This document shows positions 44,577-56,170 of a stretch of 64,000 nucleotides of DNA, piece after piece. How positions within the stretch are numbered: the stretch's first letter is position 1; each line of letters begins with the position of its first letter. Source of the stretch: Symsagittifera roscoffensis (Eukaryota; Xenacoelomorpha; Acoela; Convolutidae). Location of the stretch: contig NC_087063.1 in the NCBI RefSeq assembly GCF_963678635.1, positions 34,384,540-34,448,539 of the forward strand, written 5' to 3'. The notes beneath the pieces are model-generated. The model was not told where the DNA came from and searched no databases. It saw nothing but the letters and a program-made list of their open reading frames with translations. The position numbers and the translations under genes are program-made.

Positions 44577-45655
44577 TTCCGACTTTCGATACGCAAGTAG
44601 CGGATTATTTGTGCTCGGGTGGGTTTTTTTTTCTTCAGACAAATTTCGACTTTTTAACTAGCATTTTTGACGGAATTTTTTTATATCGTTCAAAAGGTAT
44701 TGTTGTCCTAAGATTAAATTTGAAAAGATATTTCACCTGCGATCATTTTTCGTAAAGTTATGGGGGATTAAAGATTGGCATTTTGGCCAATTTGGGACAA
44801 TTAACGCGCGATATATTTCGCGCTTTTAACGCGTAAGCGGAGATTTATTCCATTCAAGAAATCGTTCCAAATTGGCTGAAATAATCTTATTTGCCATAAT
44901 TGATTGTTACTAGCAGCGAAATCTATTCTTTTGTAAGGCTGATTTTTAGAAAAAACTTCAAACTTCAGAAAAAAAATCAAATTTTCATTTTGTTTTTTTT
45001 TTACATTCAATTTTTTTTATGTTATTACTGCTCAATAGACCTTAAAAGGCAGACGGAACATTCAGGGCTTCGTCTTGATACGAGCAGTCTTATTTCATTT
45101 TCGCCGCTCTCTGTCTGCTCTGTAGATTTGGTAATCATTTAGTAGTGGCTACGAAATTAAAACAAGACTGCTCGTGTCAGGGTGAAGCCCTGAATGTTCC
45201 GACTGCCTTTTAAGGTTTATGGAGCAGTAATAACATTAAAAAGTTGAACGTAATGAATTAAAATTAACATTTTTATTTTCTAAAATTTGAAATTTTTTCT
45301 TTGAAAATCATCCCCCCACACGCCATATAAAGTACGAAAGGATAGATTTCGCTCCTTGTAACAAATCACTTATGGCAAGACGGATTAACTTTCAGCTACG
45401 CGTTAATAGGGCGAAATCGCGCGTTAATTGTCCCAAATTGGCCAAAATGGCAATCTTTAAACCCCCATAACTTTACAAAAAATGATCACAGGTGAAATGT
45501 GTTTTCAAATTTAAGCTCAGGGCAACAACTTCTGTCGAATGATTTAAAAACATTCCGTCAAAAATGGCTAGTTAAAAAGTCAAAATATGTCAGAAGAAAA
45601 AAAACCACCCCGAGCACAAATATTCCTTTTCTTTCGTATCGAAAGTCGGAACAAA
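44577..45655. repeat. Large inverted repeat of R3 (foldback, arms about 500 bp)
   Basis: A plus-oriented R3 (44577-45093, from CCGACTTTCGATACG to ATACGAGCAGTCTT) faces a minus-oriented R3 (45164-45655, from AAGACTGCTCGTGTCAGG to CGTATCGAAAGTCGG). About 70 bp of unrelated spacer separates them. Both arms carry the whole unit. Confidence 0.88.
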
Positions 45656-46734
45656 AGTCTCGAACAAAATATTTTCTTTGTCACTTTGTCGCTTTCCTTT
45701 TTCTCGGATTTTTTTTGCACAAAAAAACGATGAAGTACATAAAGTTTCTGATGACTGATCAGACTGTTCAGTTTGAATCTGCTGATGAGGTGAGTTTCCT
45801 AAGGATCATTTTGCTTTCTTTTCGACAGAAAATCTTTCATGAGATGAAGGATGGGAATAGTTGTTTTTTGGAGTTATGATAGCACTTTATTTGCAAAGAG
45901 GGTTGTTCTGTCTCGTTTGAGGGGTGGGGCACTCTGTTTTTTATGACGTCGTGTCACAGAATCATACTTTCGCCACGATAAATTTTTTGAGGATACTGAG
46001 GGTTCGTTTCTCAAATCGGGCCTCTGGGTGAACACATTAACCGGATTTCGATTTAGGTATAATGTTTATTGATAGTCGGTTGCCAACTTTCGGACATTGT
46101 TTCAAAGCCCTTTTTAGTAAATCACAACTACCATTTGTGAAAAAGGGCCACGAATACTGTCCCGTTATCCAATTTATCTATTTCGTGCACTTTTATGAAG
46201 CCTTAAAAAAGGAAACTTCTGATAAAAATTGTCTTCACATTTAGCTTGAAGTCGAGATGTTTAAGTATTGCAGCTTCACTGTTAGGACTTGAAACTTTTT
46301 CACGACGAAACTGCAATTAACAAATATCAACAAACAATTATCTAAAATTTGGCTGCTTCATTCATAAAGCTGGTTCCTAAGCATTCGTTGAAACTTATTT
46401 CAGCAAAGAAATTCATCAATTTTTCGAACAAAATTCAAAGCGCCCAAACTTTGTGAGCCAGGCTAAACATAAGTAATCACATTCGACTGCAGACAAGCCT
46501 TTTCAATTTTCTCCTTTAATTCAAAGTTATAACTTCCTAAAACTTTGCCAAATTGTCACCTAACTACTATCAGCGTCATCATATAAGAAACAATAGAAGC
46601 CAATAACAGGCACTGTTTTTGATAGCTTACCAATTACTATCAATTATTAGAAAAAAGTAACTATTGTAAAAATATTCAATCATATGACGAGAATTTATGA
46701 AAATACTGTATTTCAACGGTTTCATACGTCGGCA
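45656..46734. other. Intergenic, no convincing gene
   Basis: A short ATG-led stretch at 45729 followed by a GAG|GTGAGT donor-like word is present, but no partner exon was found. Otherwise unique AT-rich DNA. Confidence 0.35.
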
Positions 46735-46930
46735 GTTTTCTATGACTTCTATGGAACCATGATACATTTTTCAAAAACAAGCCAAAAGGCGTTTTAGGCA
46801 CTTTTAGGAAAATTTTGACCAAAAAAATCTACTCCCCTCAAAATTAGTTATATTGGCGCCAAAGGAAAATTGTACGCTTGGTCAGCCAAAAAAGGATGTC
46901 GTAAAGTTATGCCGAAGGGATGACCCTTTG
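46735..46930 (-). repeat. R2 element fragment
   Basis: Reverse orientation of the 39985-40245 unit: AAGCCAAAAGGCGTTTTAGG and TATTGGCGCCAAAGG. Confidence 0.55.
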
Positions 46931-48500
46931 GAAAAATTTGGCAACCAGAATTGAGGGTAACAGCCTAAACTCTCTTTAGTTTTATTTTGACGACCTATCA
47001 GAATGACAACCCAGACGCCTTTTGTAGTTTGCCATCATTTTTTGTAGCAAATTCATAATTGACGCAGAAAAATTGAATCTGATTCGTAATTTTTTTTTTA
47101 CACTGAATGAAACAATAAATGCTTTTATTTCTGCCGATTGAAAATCTCATCAGTTGTCGACTAATAAAAATCAGTTGTTTGCAGACATATTACCGTTTGG
47201 CTAAGTCCGGCTCGAATTTTGGTTTGGATTGTTCAGAAATGTAGCTTTAAAAAAATTTTGATCAAACTTATTGCGCCAAAAATGGTCCGTTTTAAGGGTC
47301 AAGTTCTGTGTCCAAGATTTTTTCACTTGAAAAAATGAAATGAAATTCATATGCAATTTTGTTATCATCGTCTTTTTAGCCTTGAATTAACTCAATTCAA
47401 AAAATTTTAGAAACCAATTAGTTTGTGTTTTGTACAGTCAATTAAAATCATAGCTGTAGAACCATGATCATCGGTCGAGCCCGTCGATATACACATCTGA
47501 ATTTATTTCAACATACCGCACTTGTGGCAAAACATTTACAAATAAACGAATTTTGGTAATAAAGTCAAAATTTTGATTTTAATAGTGAAGCTGTAGTTAT
47601 TAAACATCTCGAAGTTAAACTCAATGTGAACATAAAGTTTTCAAGCCAAAAATTTCCCGGATTTTAATTGTTTCGCCGTACAAAAATTATGCACTTCTAC
47701 CAGTGATTAACCTTCGCATAGACCCCCTGATGACCCCTAAGGATTCAAATACATACTCGGAAATTCGAGTCCCTGACTTTTAAAACGGCCCCTTTTATTA
47801 ATGTTTAACGAGATCAACTTTTGGTAAGTTAATCATAAAAGTTTTCTAAGGGCGTCGTAGCATCCATGAGGCCTTAATTTTGCGGGCGTATTTTGCGGGC
47901 GTAAAAAAACGTGAGTTCTTAAAACTGTTTTGATATATTTTGGAAAAAATTTTGACAATGAAAAAAAAGGTAAAAAATTTTCTAAAATGTTCCATATTTT
48001 GTTGAAAACTTGACCGTCCCATCGAGAAAACCCTAGATCCGCATTATGAGGCCAACCTGTGAACTAGATAGGCGCACAATTTGATATCTGTATCTCCTTG
48101 TATTCCAGAGACAAGTCATAAAACATGTTCCAAAACTTAAGTGGTTTCGAAAATTTCCGTGAAGTACGCGTACAAATAACTGTAAAAAAAGTTGTCATCA
48201 CAATAAATTGTCACTAAATCTGCAAGGACAGAATATAGCTAGTTGTTCTAGATTCCGCAATTGTAACGGATTCCGCAATTGAAACTTCAGTGGAATGTAG
48301 TTTTGTTTGTTATACTGAACTGAACCAGTAATTGTGTGAACATTTAGGAGCTATGCTTAGAATTTTCATCTAGCAAATGCAGAATTTAAAAGCAAATTTT
48401 TAATTATTGTCAGTGGAATCCATTAAAAATTCTTAAGTCATTGTCTCGCTGATGAGTCACAAAAATATATTTAATTTTAAAAAGTAATTTTAAGACGCAA
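46931..48500. other. Intergenic, no gene seen
   Basis: Unique-looking AT-rich sequence without long ORFs. Confidence 0.45.
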
Positions 48501-48872
48501 CTATATATGTTACTAGAATCCGTAAGCTAAATGCGGATTTCGCTTACAATGTGCCGCTTCTGCTAACAATTTGCAGATTCTGCTCACAATTTACGGACCC
48601 CCCCCCCCAATTTGCGGATTCTGCTCACAGTTGTGGATTCCGCGGCAGCTCATTTTTATCATACCTACACTTTTTCATTTGCTTGTGGATTCCACAAATT
48701 GTTCTGGATTCCGCAAATAATGTTGCCTGTTTTGGAGCGATTCTGAGCGGTACTGTCGTTTAACTATTTGTTTGTGGAATCCAAAACAGCAAAGAAGATC
48801 AAAGAAAACTAGCCTTGTTGCTGATTCCGCAACAAATCTGATTTGGCCTGTTGCGGAATCCGCTTAAAATTT
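48501..48872. repeat. Cluster of GGATTCCGCAA-type words
   Basis: About a dozen scattered copies, on both strands, of a 10-12 bp core related to GGATTCCGCAA / TTGCGGATTCTG, including a poly-C run at 48599-48608. Earlier isolated copies lie at 48250-48280. Spacing is irregular, so this is not a simple tandem repeat. Confidence 0.6.
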
Positions 48873-49303
48873 TTAAACAAAAAGCACAGTTTTGCCTCGT
48901 AATGGCCTCTTATCAAATCTATCCATGAAAAGGCTAAATTTTGATTGGTTTAGGGCACCGTTTTCAGATATTATTGTTTTTTTTGTGACCGAGAAATATT
49001 GCCATGACGTCGCTGCTACCAACGACATACCATGCCTAAATGCTCTGATTACTACTTTCGAATCTGATATGCCTTTCTCAAGGACAGTAGACCCGCGAGT
49101 AAACATATATAATCTTTTTAGTTTCTTGGCTACTTAATTTATGCAGCTAATTTTTGGTACCACTAACTCTTTGGAAAATATGAATACTTCAAACTAATTG
49201 GTGTGAAAAGTTCATTGAATTGAAACTAATGGATTATTACAAGCTGAATATGATTCTTTCCTTTATAACTTGAGTCATGATCAATCAGTTTTAAATTGGT
49301 TCT
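48873..49303. other. 3' flank of gene B
   Basis: Minus frame 49106-48873 (77 codons) has a protein-like composition but no motif, intron context or paralogue; not claimed as a gene. Confidence 0.35.
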
Positions 49304-51559
49304 TTAAATGAACATTTGCGAGGGAAACAGTCTGGCCATGAAACCGGGTTTCTCTTTTTTGGCATTTCTATGTGTTTCATTGGAGCTTTCTTCGTGGCCT
49401 TGTTTATTGTGGTCTTCTGATGTTTTTTCCTGAGTGTGATCTTCATCACGGCCTTTTTTATGGTTTCCCTCCTCGCTTTTTCTATGGTTTTCGTCATGGC
49501 CTTTTCTATGGTTTTCATCGTGGAAATTTCTATGGTTTTCGTCTTGGCCTTTTCTATGATTTACTTCATCACGTTCTCTGTCATTTTCGTCATGGCCTTT
49601 TCTATGATTTCCGTCCTCGCCTTTTCTATGGTTTGCTTCATGGCCTTTTCTATGGTATTCGTCATGGAATTTTCTATGGCTTTCGTCATCACGTTTTCTG
49701 TCATTTTCGTCATGGCCTTCTCTATGATTTTCTTCATCACGTTCTCTGTCATTTTCGTCATGACCTTGTCTATGATTTCCGTCTTCGCCTTTTCGATGGT
49801 TTTTGTCATGGCCTTTTCTATGATTTACGTCATCACGTTCTCTGTCATTTTCGTCATGGCTTTTTCTATTATTTCCGTCCTCACCTTTTCTATGGTTTTC
49901 GTCATGGTCTTTTCTATGGTATTCGTCGTGGAATTTTCTATGGTTTTCGTCATCACGTTCTTTGCCATTTTCGTCATGGCTTTTCCTATTATTTTCGTCA
50001 TCACGTTCTCTGTCATTTTTGCCATGGTCTTTTCTATGATTTCCGTCCTCGCCTTTTCTAAGGTTTTCGTCATGGTCTTTTCTATGGTATTCGTCATGGC
50101 CTTTTCTATGGATTTCATCATCACGTTCTCTGTCATTTTCGTCATGGCCTTTTCGATGGCTTGATTCCGCTTTTGGTTGCTTGGGATTTTCTTCATGGCT
50201 TTTTTCAGAGTTTGCTTGCTCTTCCTTTATCTCGGGTTTGGTATCATGGCCTTTTTCATAGTTTGGCTCGGCATCTTTTTTCTTAGGTTTGTTATCATGG
50301 TCTTTTCTATGGACATTTGGCAACTTAGTTTGCTCAGATTGAAGCTCTCGGTCAAGCCTCAGGAGAACACTCCGACGGAATTTGTCAGCTCCAATGCATG
50401 CACGCAAAAGAACTTGGCTTTGCTCCGAGTTCAAGAAGTGTACTGTAAAATTATTGATGGAACTCAATTCTTCAAAGCGAACAATTTGCGACGGGTGTAG
50501 TGATGTTTTCTCTTCTACTGGACGCAGTTTCAGCACACCTGAAGTATTACAAGATTTCAGAAATTAGATTATCTATAAGAGTTTACAATAAAACTAAATG
50601 AATCTAAAAAAAACAAGAGTAATCAAATAGAACAGAGTTATCCCGCCATAACTATTTTCCATAACAGCTATTTTTGTTTAAAAAAAGCAAAAAAAAATTT
50701 TTATCAGTTTTTTTTATATTTTCGGGAAAACACAATGGTTCTTTTGATAAACAATCAAGACTTTCACAAATTTAGAATTGTTTTTTACTCTTTGCTCTAA
50801 ATGCTTTGCACTGCTTTAGAGAGTGATAGGTTTGACACAAGTACAGTAAAAACAGAGGCTTGCGCATAATTATTTTGAGGAGGATTTGCAAAAGTGTGCC
50901 AACCTTTTTTTAGGTCGGCCTTTTGGAACTTGTCGAGCTCTACCGAAACACAAGAATGACCAGAAAACCTTCAAAAGACCATAAAATCCTAGAATGGCCA
51001 TTAAGTCATAGTATGGCTGTTGTAAAATAGTATCAAAGGAGGCGGGACTTTTTGGAAAATATTAGCAACCAGAAAGGAGGTTTTTTCCCTCTGTCCGATC
51101 GACAAAAAATGTATATATTTTTTTGAAAAGATTTGCATTTAGATGTGCATTTAGCGCAAATACCCTGCGGCTGGCAGTTCCGAATTTCACTGCCTCTGTA
51201 CAACTATATGCTTAAACTCAAAAATTCGACAAAAGTGGTAAGCAGACCTCATGAAACGCTTAATATAATGTAAAAAGTTTAACCCTTCTTGAAAATCTCC
51301 CCCCCCCCCGAAACATTTATAGAGTGTTCCATAGCATTTTCTTACCCATATCATTGATTTCAACTTCGACTGTTAATTTTGCCGACCGCAGAGGCCCCCA
51401 GCGTTTCTCCGAACTGCTTCCAATCTTCCAGTGGCCTTCCACATATTCGGGCTTGTGGAAGGGCAAACGAGACGCATCTGGACTTATACAAGCCAGTGAT
51501 GAGCCAGAAACCAGAAACAACAATGTTGAAAAATAGAGAAGGGAAATAACTGACTTCAT
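49304..51559 (-). CDS. Predicted secreted protein B with charged octapeptide array, two exons, 482 aa
   Basis: Exon 1 is 51559-51346 and exon 2 is 50538-49304, giving 1449 coding bases. The start is the ATG heading the signal peptide (MKSVISLLYFSTLLFLVSG, residues 1-19), matched by protein A. Donor ATGG|GTAAGA and acceptor ACTTCAG| are strong and phase 1, at the same place as in gene A. Domain 1 (residues about 20-140) includes LACISPDASRL, GHWKIGSSSEKRWG, LKLRPVEE, NFTVHF and a Cys in LRACIG, all matching A. Residues about 199-440 are some thirty 8-residue units of the NHRKGHDE type. A short hydrophobic tail KPGFMARLFPSQMFI ends it. The array suggests metal, polyanion or matrix binding; that is speculation. 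Confidence 0.8.
49433..50158 (-). repeat. 24-bp coding minisatellite (octapeptide array) in gene B
   Basis: About 30 units of 24 bp encoding variants of NHRKGHDE, NDRERDDE and NHRKGEDG. YHRK-starting units recur after 7 and then 11 octads, showing higher-order expansion. Because the period is a multiple of three, plus-strand frames also stay open (229 and 242 codons) and are shadows. Confidence 0.9.
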
Positions 51560-51599
51560 GATATTAAGATTGAAAACCAAATGGCTTCAACAGAACTAT

Positions 51600-52087
51600 A
51601 GACCAGCGAACTCTCGGTTAACCACATTCACCATAACATTTGCAAATAAAATGTTTTGAATACTTGAACGTTGTCATTTAAGCTTAAATGTTACAATTCC
51701 ATTAGTTCATGTGAACCAAAAAATAAATATTTAATTTCAATCAAATTTTTAAAAGTCAAATGCCGAGAATACTGGCGGACACTCCCTACATGATTTTCAC
51801 ATATATGAAATTTTAAACAAGAATACTGCTTCCTAATAGACTATGAAGTTTGCCCGATGTCAAGACCGTGCCTCAGTTTTGTGCGATAGAGTAAGCACAA
51901 TTTTTGGGTTGGGCACTTTGTTTAAAAAAAACTGAGTAGCAGTTTACTGCGTAAATAGCACAGGATGTTCCAGCCACAGTAATTAAAAAATCAAATATAT
52001 ATTTATGTAGTTTGTATGCGTGTATGTGAATGGTGTTTGTATTAAAAAAGAGAGATCGAAAACTACGATCGGAAACATAAAACATAA
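51600..52087. other. Upstream region of gene B
   Basis: Likely promoter side of the gene at 49304-51559 by position. No clear core elements. A 107-codon minus frame ending at 51873 overlaps the next repeat and is not credible. Confidence 0.3.
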
Positions 52088-52504
52088 CATGGGCGGATCT
52101 AGGATTTTCTCGAGGAGGGGGCGGATTTTTAAAAAACTTTTGTCGACCTTTTTTTAGGTAGACCAAATTCAGTTTCCGAGTGGTCCCAGAACGCATTGAA
52201 GACCCAATTTAGATTAATTTTGGGCGCCGCAGGCAAATTTTTGATAAAACTGGTCAAAAAAGGCGGTTTTAGGTAATTTTTCAAAATATTGACCAAAACA
52301 ATTGCGTTTTTTGGCGCATGCTCCCCCCTAAAATTTAGTATATTTTGGCGCCAAAGGCGCCTTTAGAAGTTTTTTAGTGTCGGTGCGCCAAAAATGGATT
52401 TCTTAAAAATTACCAAAGGAGAGACCATCTGGGTCGGCAAGGGGTCGAATTCTTGAGGAGAGGCGTCTGCTCCCCTCCCCCACACTCGCCTAAGCCCGCC
52501 CCTG
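52088..52504. mobile_element. MITE-like element of the R2 family with terminal inverted repeats
   Basis: 417 bp. Left end CATGGGCGGATCTAGG and right end CCTAAGCCCGCCCCTG form imperfect inverted termini. The interior carries the GGCGCCAAAGGCGCC and GTTTTTTGGCGCATGCTCC text typical of R2. No transposase is encoded. A target-site duplication could not be settled by eye. Confidence 0.65.
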
Positions 52505-54100
52505 AATCATAGCCTAGTTGACAGTACAGTACATTCCAAAAGTGAAAACTTTTTTTTAGCAAATTTTTTTTGAAATGTTCTTGAAAAACGCTAACTGAAG
52601 CTCCAAAAATTTGCCGTCTAATAGAAAAAAAAATGTTTATAAAATTGCTTGAATTATCTTACTCGCTCTAGCTTTACTTGCTGTAATGTGGACTTAAACA
52701 AAAAGTTTTGAAACGGTTTTTTTCATTTATGAAAAACTTTAAGCATCGATTGAATTGACTTGAAAAGGATATATTATGACAAATTGTTTGACCACCTTTT
52801 AATCGTGGTAATTGTCTGCTTTGAAAAAATGGACAAATTTGACAAAGTGTGCTTACTTTTAAAACATTTAAATACAAAGAAACTAGCCCAAAAAGCCAGT
52901 TTTGTGGTATAAATGTCTGCAGTATCCATACCAGGAATGCTTCCTTCCCCATATCTGATATTTTCTACATTCCGAACTTTGTTCACGTAGTTCATATAGC
53001 AAAAAAAGTTTAAGTATAAAAAACTCAGAAATTTATCAATGACTAATCTCATCAAAACATTTGAAGCATTTGAAGCAATGTAAAGCAATTGAACCTCAAA
53101 AAAGAAACATGGATGCTTACAAGTTTCGGAACTCATTTTAATTAAAAAAGTTTGTAGAAATGTTTTAGGAAATGATTTTCTTGAAAAATGTTGAAATTTT
53201 CAATAGTAGAAACTTTTACCAAGTACGCATTAGCTGCTCTTCAATAACAGCGTTTTATTCTTCTAAATAGTTCATCAGTTTTTAGGGAGTTACATAATCA
53301 ATATCAAAAATTGCTGTCCTAAACTCGAGAAAAAAATACATATCCAAAAGAAAATAGTAGTTTTTTTTAAGAAAAAAGACAAAATGTGCCCTTTTAAATG
53401 TTCGTTTTTGGTCGTTTAAAAATTTCTTTATTTATTACTCAGTGAAATGAGATGATTCTTTGATCTGTTTTTAAAAGTTTTTTTTTAACTTTTGTCAAAC
53501 CTTTCCAAAAAAGACACAACTATCTGATTTTAACGAATCAGATACTTACTACTAAGATACTTTAGCCATAATAAAGTATCTAAATTTCATACTACTACTT
53601 ATATGTAAAAAGTACTACTAAATTTTGCCTCGTTCTTCATATTAATTGTTTTTGCTTGATATTACTGATTTAATTTTTTCATGAGTCAATTTGGGTCACT
53701 TTGGTAATAATCACTGATCAGCTTTATTTAAAAAATCAAAAATCCATTTGCTTGCGCTTTTTAAAACATCTTTTCTTGTTATAGTCTTACATCTTATTTT
53801 ACTTATTTTAAAAAAGCGCTTTCTGGGATGTTGTGAATAGTCGTTGCCTTTAACAGAACTACCTTGAAAAAAAACCGTGCAATAACTCGTGAAAATGCCA
53901 TATTTTTAGGTATATTTGTTACCAATCTGTATTTGTCAATCTTTACAGCAGTTGACATACAACACATACACATATTGCAGGCTAGAGGATAGAAGTTGAG
54001 AAGGACGCCATGAAGTCAAAAATCCGTTTTCGAAAAACGAGAAAAAACAGGTCGTTCAAAACTTTTTAAGTCTCAAATGTTGTTCAATTTGAACAAAAAC
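52505..54100. other. Intergenic, no convincing gene
   Basis: AT-rich. Minus frames at 53136-52774 and 52952-52674 overlap and show Phe/Cys/Leu-rich text without splice support or recognisable domain. Confidence 0.4.
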
Positions 54101-54387
54101 GGTGATATGTTACAATAGGTGGTAATGTTGAGTATAGTGCATGTATTAAATTTCAGAACTATAATGCATAATATAGTCATTTCATTTTCAATCAATTATA
54201 CTACTCGTAAGATAGTTTTGTAAATACATTACTCTGTAAAGTGAAATGCTATTCAAAGATGCAAAATTCGTACTTTTTTTGCTTAAAAAATTTGGATTTT
54301 GAAGCAAAGTAAAAATTTTGTGCGAAGTATAACGAAAAGCCATCAAACTATTGAAATGGAACCTACCACCTATTGTAATATATCACC
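54101..54387. mobile_element. MITE-like element with 25-bp terminal inverted repeats
   Basis: Left end 54101-54125 (GGTGATATGTTACAATAGG...) and right end 54364-54387 are inverted copies with one or two mismatches; interior about 240 bp, non-coding. The similarity may extend a little beyond the stated ends. Confidence 0.6.
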
Positions 54388-56170
54388 CAAAAACAAGTCA
54401 ACAAAACAATGCTTGGCGTTGAATTCGAATTAAGACAATTTTTACCCTGTTATCATTAGACAGACAACCTTTAAATAGTTGTTTTTTGAGCCAAAAAATT
54501 GAAATAAAAAACTATAAGCTGCAAAAAAATTTCAAAAAGTTTAAAAACAGGTTTTTACGTTAAAACACTAAAGCTCATCGTTTTTTGCCATTTAATAAAT
54601 CTATTTTGTGCAGCATTTAAACCAATATTACAAACAGCAAAACTAATTAAGCCAAAGATTTTTTAAAGCTAAATTATTAGAACAAAATCAACTAATTGCG
54701 TCTTTACAATTTCTATGCACGACACACTTCAATGGTGAAAACTCCTTGATCTTTAAAGAAAGCGCATGCTTTAGAACTTAAATTGAAAAGATAAAAATCA
54801 AGCAGACAAACGAGGCTCCGAAAATTTAAATTCTTACCAATTTATTTGAAACCCAATTTATAATCTGAAAAAAAAACGCTTTGATACAATCACCAGAAAT
54901 AAGTTTACCAAGTCTTATATTTTGAATTTAGACCAAAAGAGTGTGAAATTTGCTGATACTGAAAGCAAACTAATTTCGTAGAATTATAGAAATGTAGAAA
55001 AATGTTTAAGGAAAAAATTTCGTAGAATTTTAGAAAAAAATTATTTAAGGAAAAATTTTGCGATATTAGGTACCCTTGTTCTTGCAAATAAAATGATAAA
55101 AAATTTCTTACAAACGAAAAAAAAAATGTTTTTTTTTATAGTTATTATATTTCAAAAGTAACTTATTAAAAAAATCGGAGTTAAGCAAACAATGCGTTAC
55201 TTCATACAATTCATTAGCAAAATAAGGCAAAATAATCTTTAAAACGTCTCAAATTTTTTTGAAGCTTGCACTTTCAATAACAAGCATTTTGGAGTTAATT
55301 AAATTCTATTTCCTGATTTTTTCTGTATTTTTTATTTTATGATTTTTTTAAAAACTAAATGCAAATTTTTTTAAATTCCGAATTCTTTCAGGTCAAGCTA
55401 ATATTTTAAAAATTGTTTTGCGCTTTTTGCTAACCTGCGTTTGTAAGGATTTTGTAATTTTCAAATTTTTACTGTTTTTTTAAAATATCATTTCAACGTA
55501 TTTAAGTTTTGTAAATACTAATGTCTTTTGACTAATTTTCTAACAATATAACTAAAGACATAACTTTTTGTGGCTTTTCCAATGAAACTTTAGATAAAAT
55601 CATGATACAATTCATATTTAAAAACTTATTAGAAAAAAAATATCTAAATTTCTTATATTAAATTAACGAAAAAAAGTAGCAGGATCTAACCGAAATTTTA
55701 ACTTAGTTATTAAAAGATTCCTTTTAAATCAGAGCAAAGCGCTTCAACCGTCCTCGAATAGTTTTTACATCAAACTTAAACTAAAATTTTGGTCTGCCAC
55801 ATATCAAATATTTTCTCGTAAATTTTGAGACGAACTAATATGGCATATTAGCTTATCTCAAATCATTTTGAAGCATTTATAAGTGCGGGATATAATTACG
55901 TATGGATTACGTATTGAAAGTCTCTAATTTACCCCGCGTGATTACCATCCAGAATTGGGCTTTTGGAAGTACTACAGTTTGGCAATCTGAAAAATTAAGG
56001 ATCCAACTCTGGGCGCTGACAGTTTTCTCAGTAAATTTGGTCTGAAAACAAAAAAAACAACACAAGCATGTATACACCTCACATTTTTAAGAAACGAAAC
56101 ATTAAACTATCAAAAAAAGTTGTTTCTGTAGTTTTTGGATTTGGATTTTGCCCAAATGAAAAATATTTAG
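54388..56170. other. Intergenic, no gene seen
   Basis: Strongly AT-rich, many poly-A/T runs, no coding or repeat signal that I can support. Confidence 0.5.

Noticed and set aside
45729-45880. Possible first exon with donor-like GAG|GTGAGT
   Set aside because: No downstream exon in phase, no promoter evidence and no clear homologue; too weak to report as a gene.
49372-50164. Two long plus-strand frames (229 and 242 codons) across the octapeptide array
   Set aside because: They are antisense shadows of a 24-bp coding repeat; a period divisible by three keeps several frames open.
52774-53136. 120-codon minus-strand ORF
   Set aside because: Overlaps another frame of similar length and shows no motif or paralogue.
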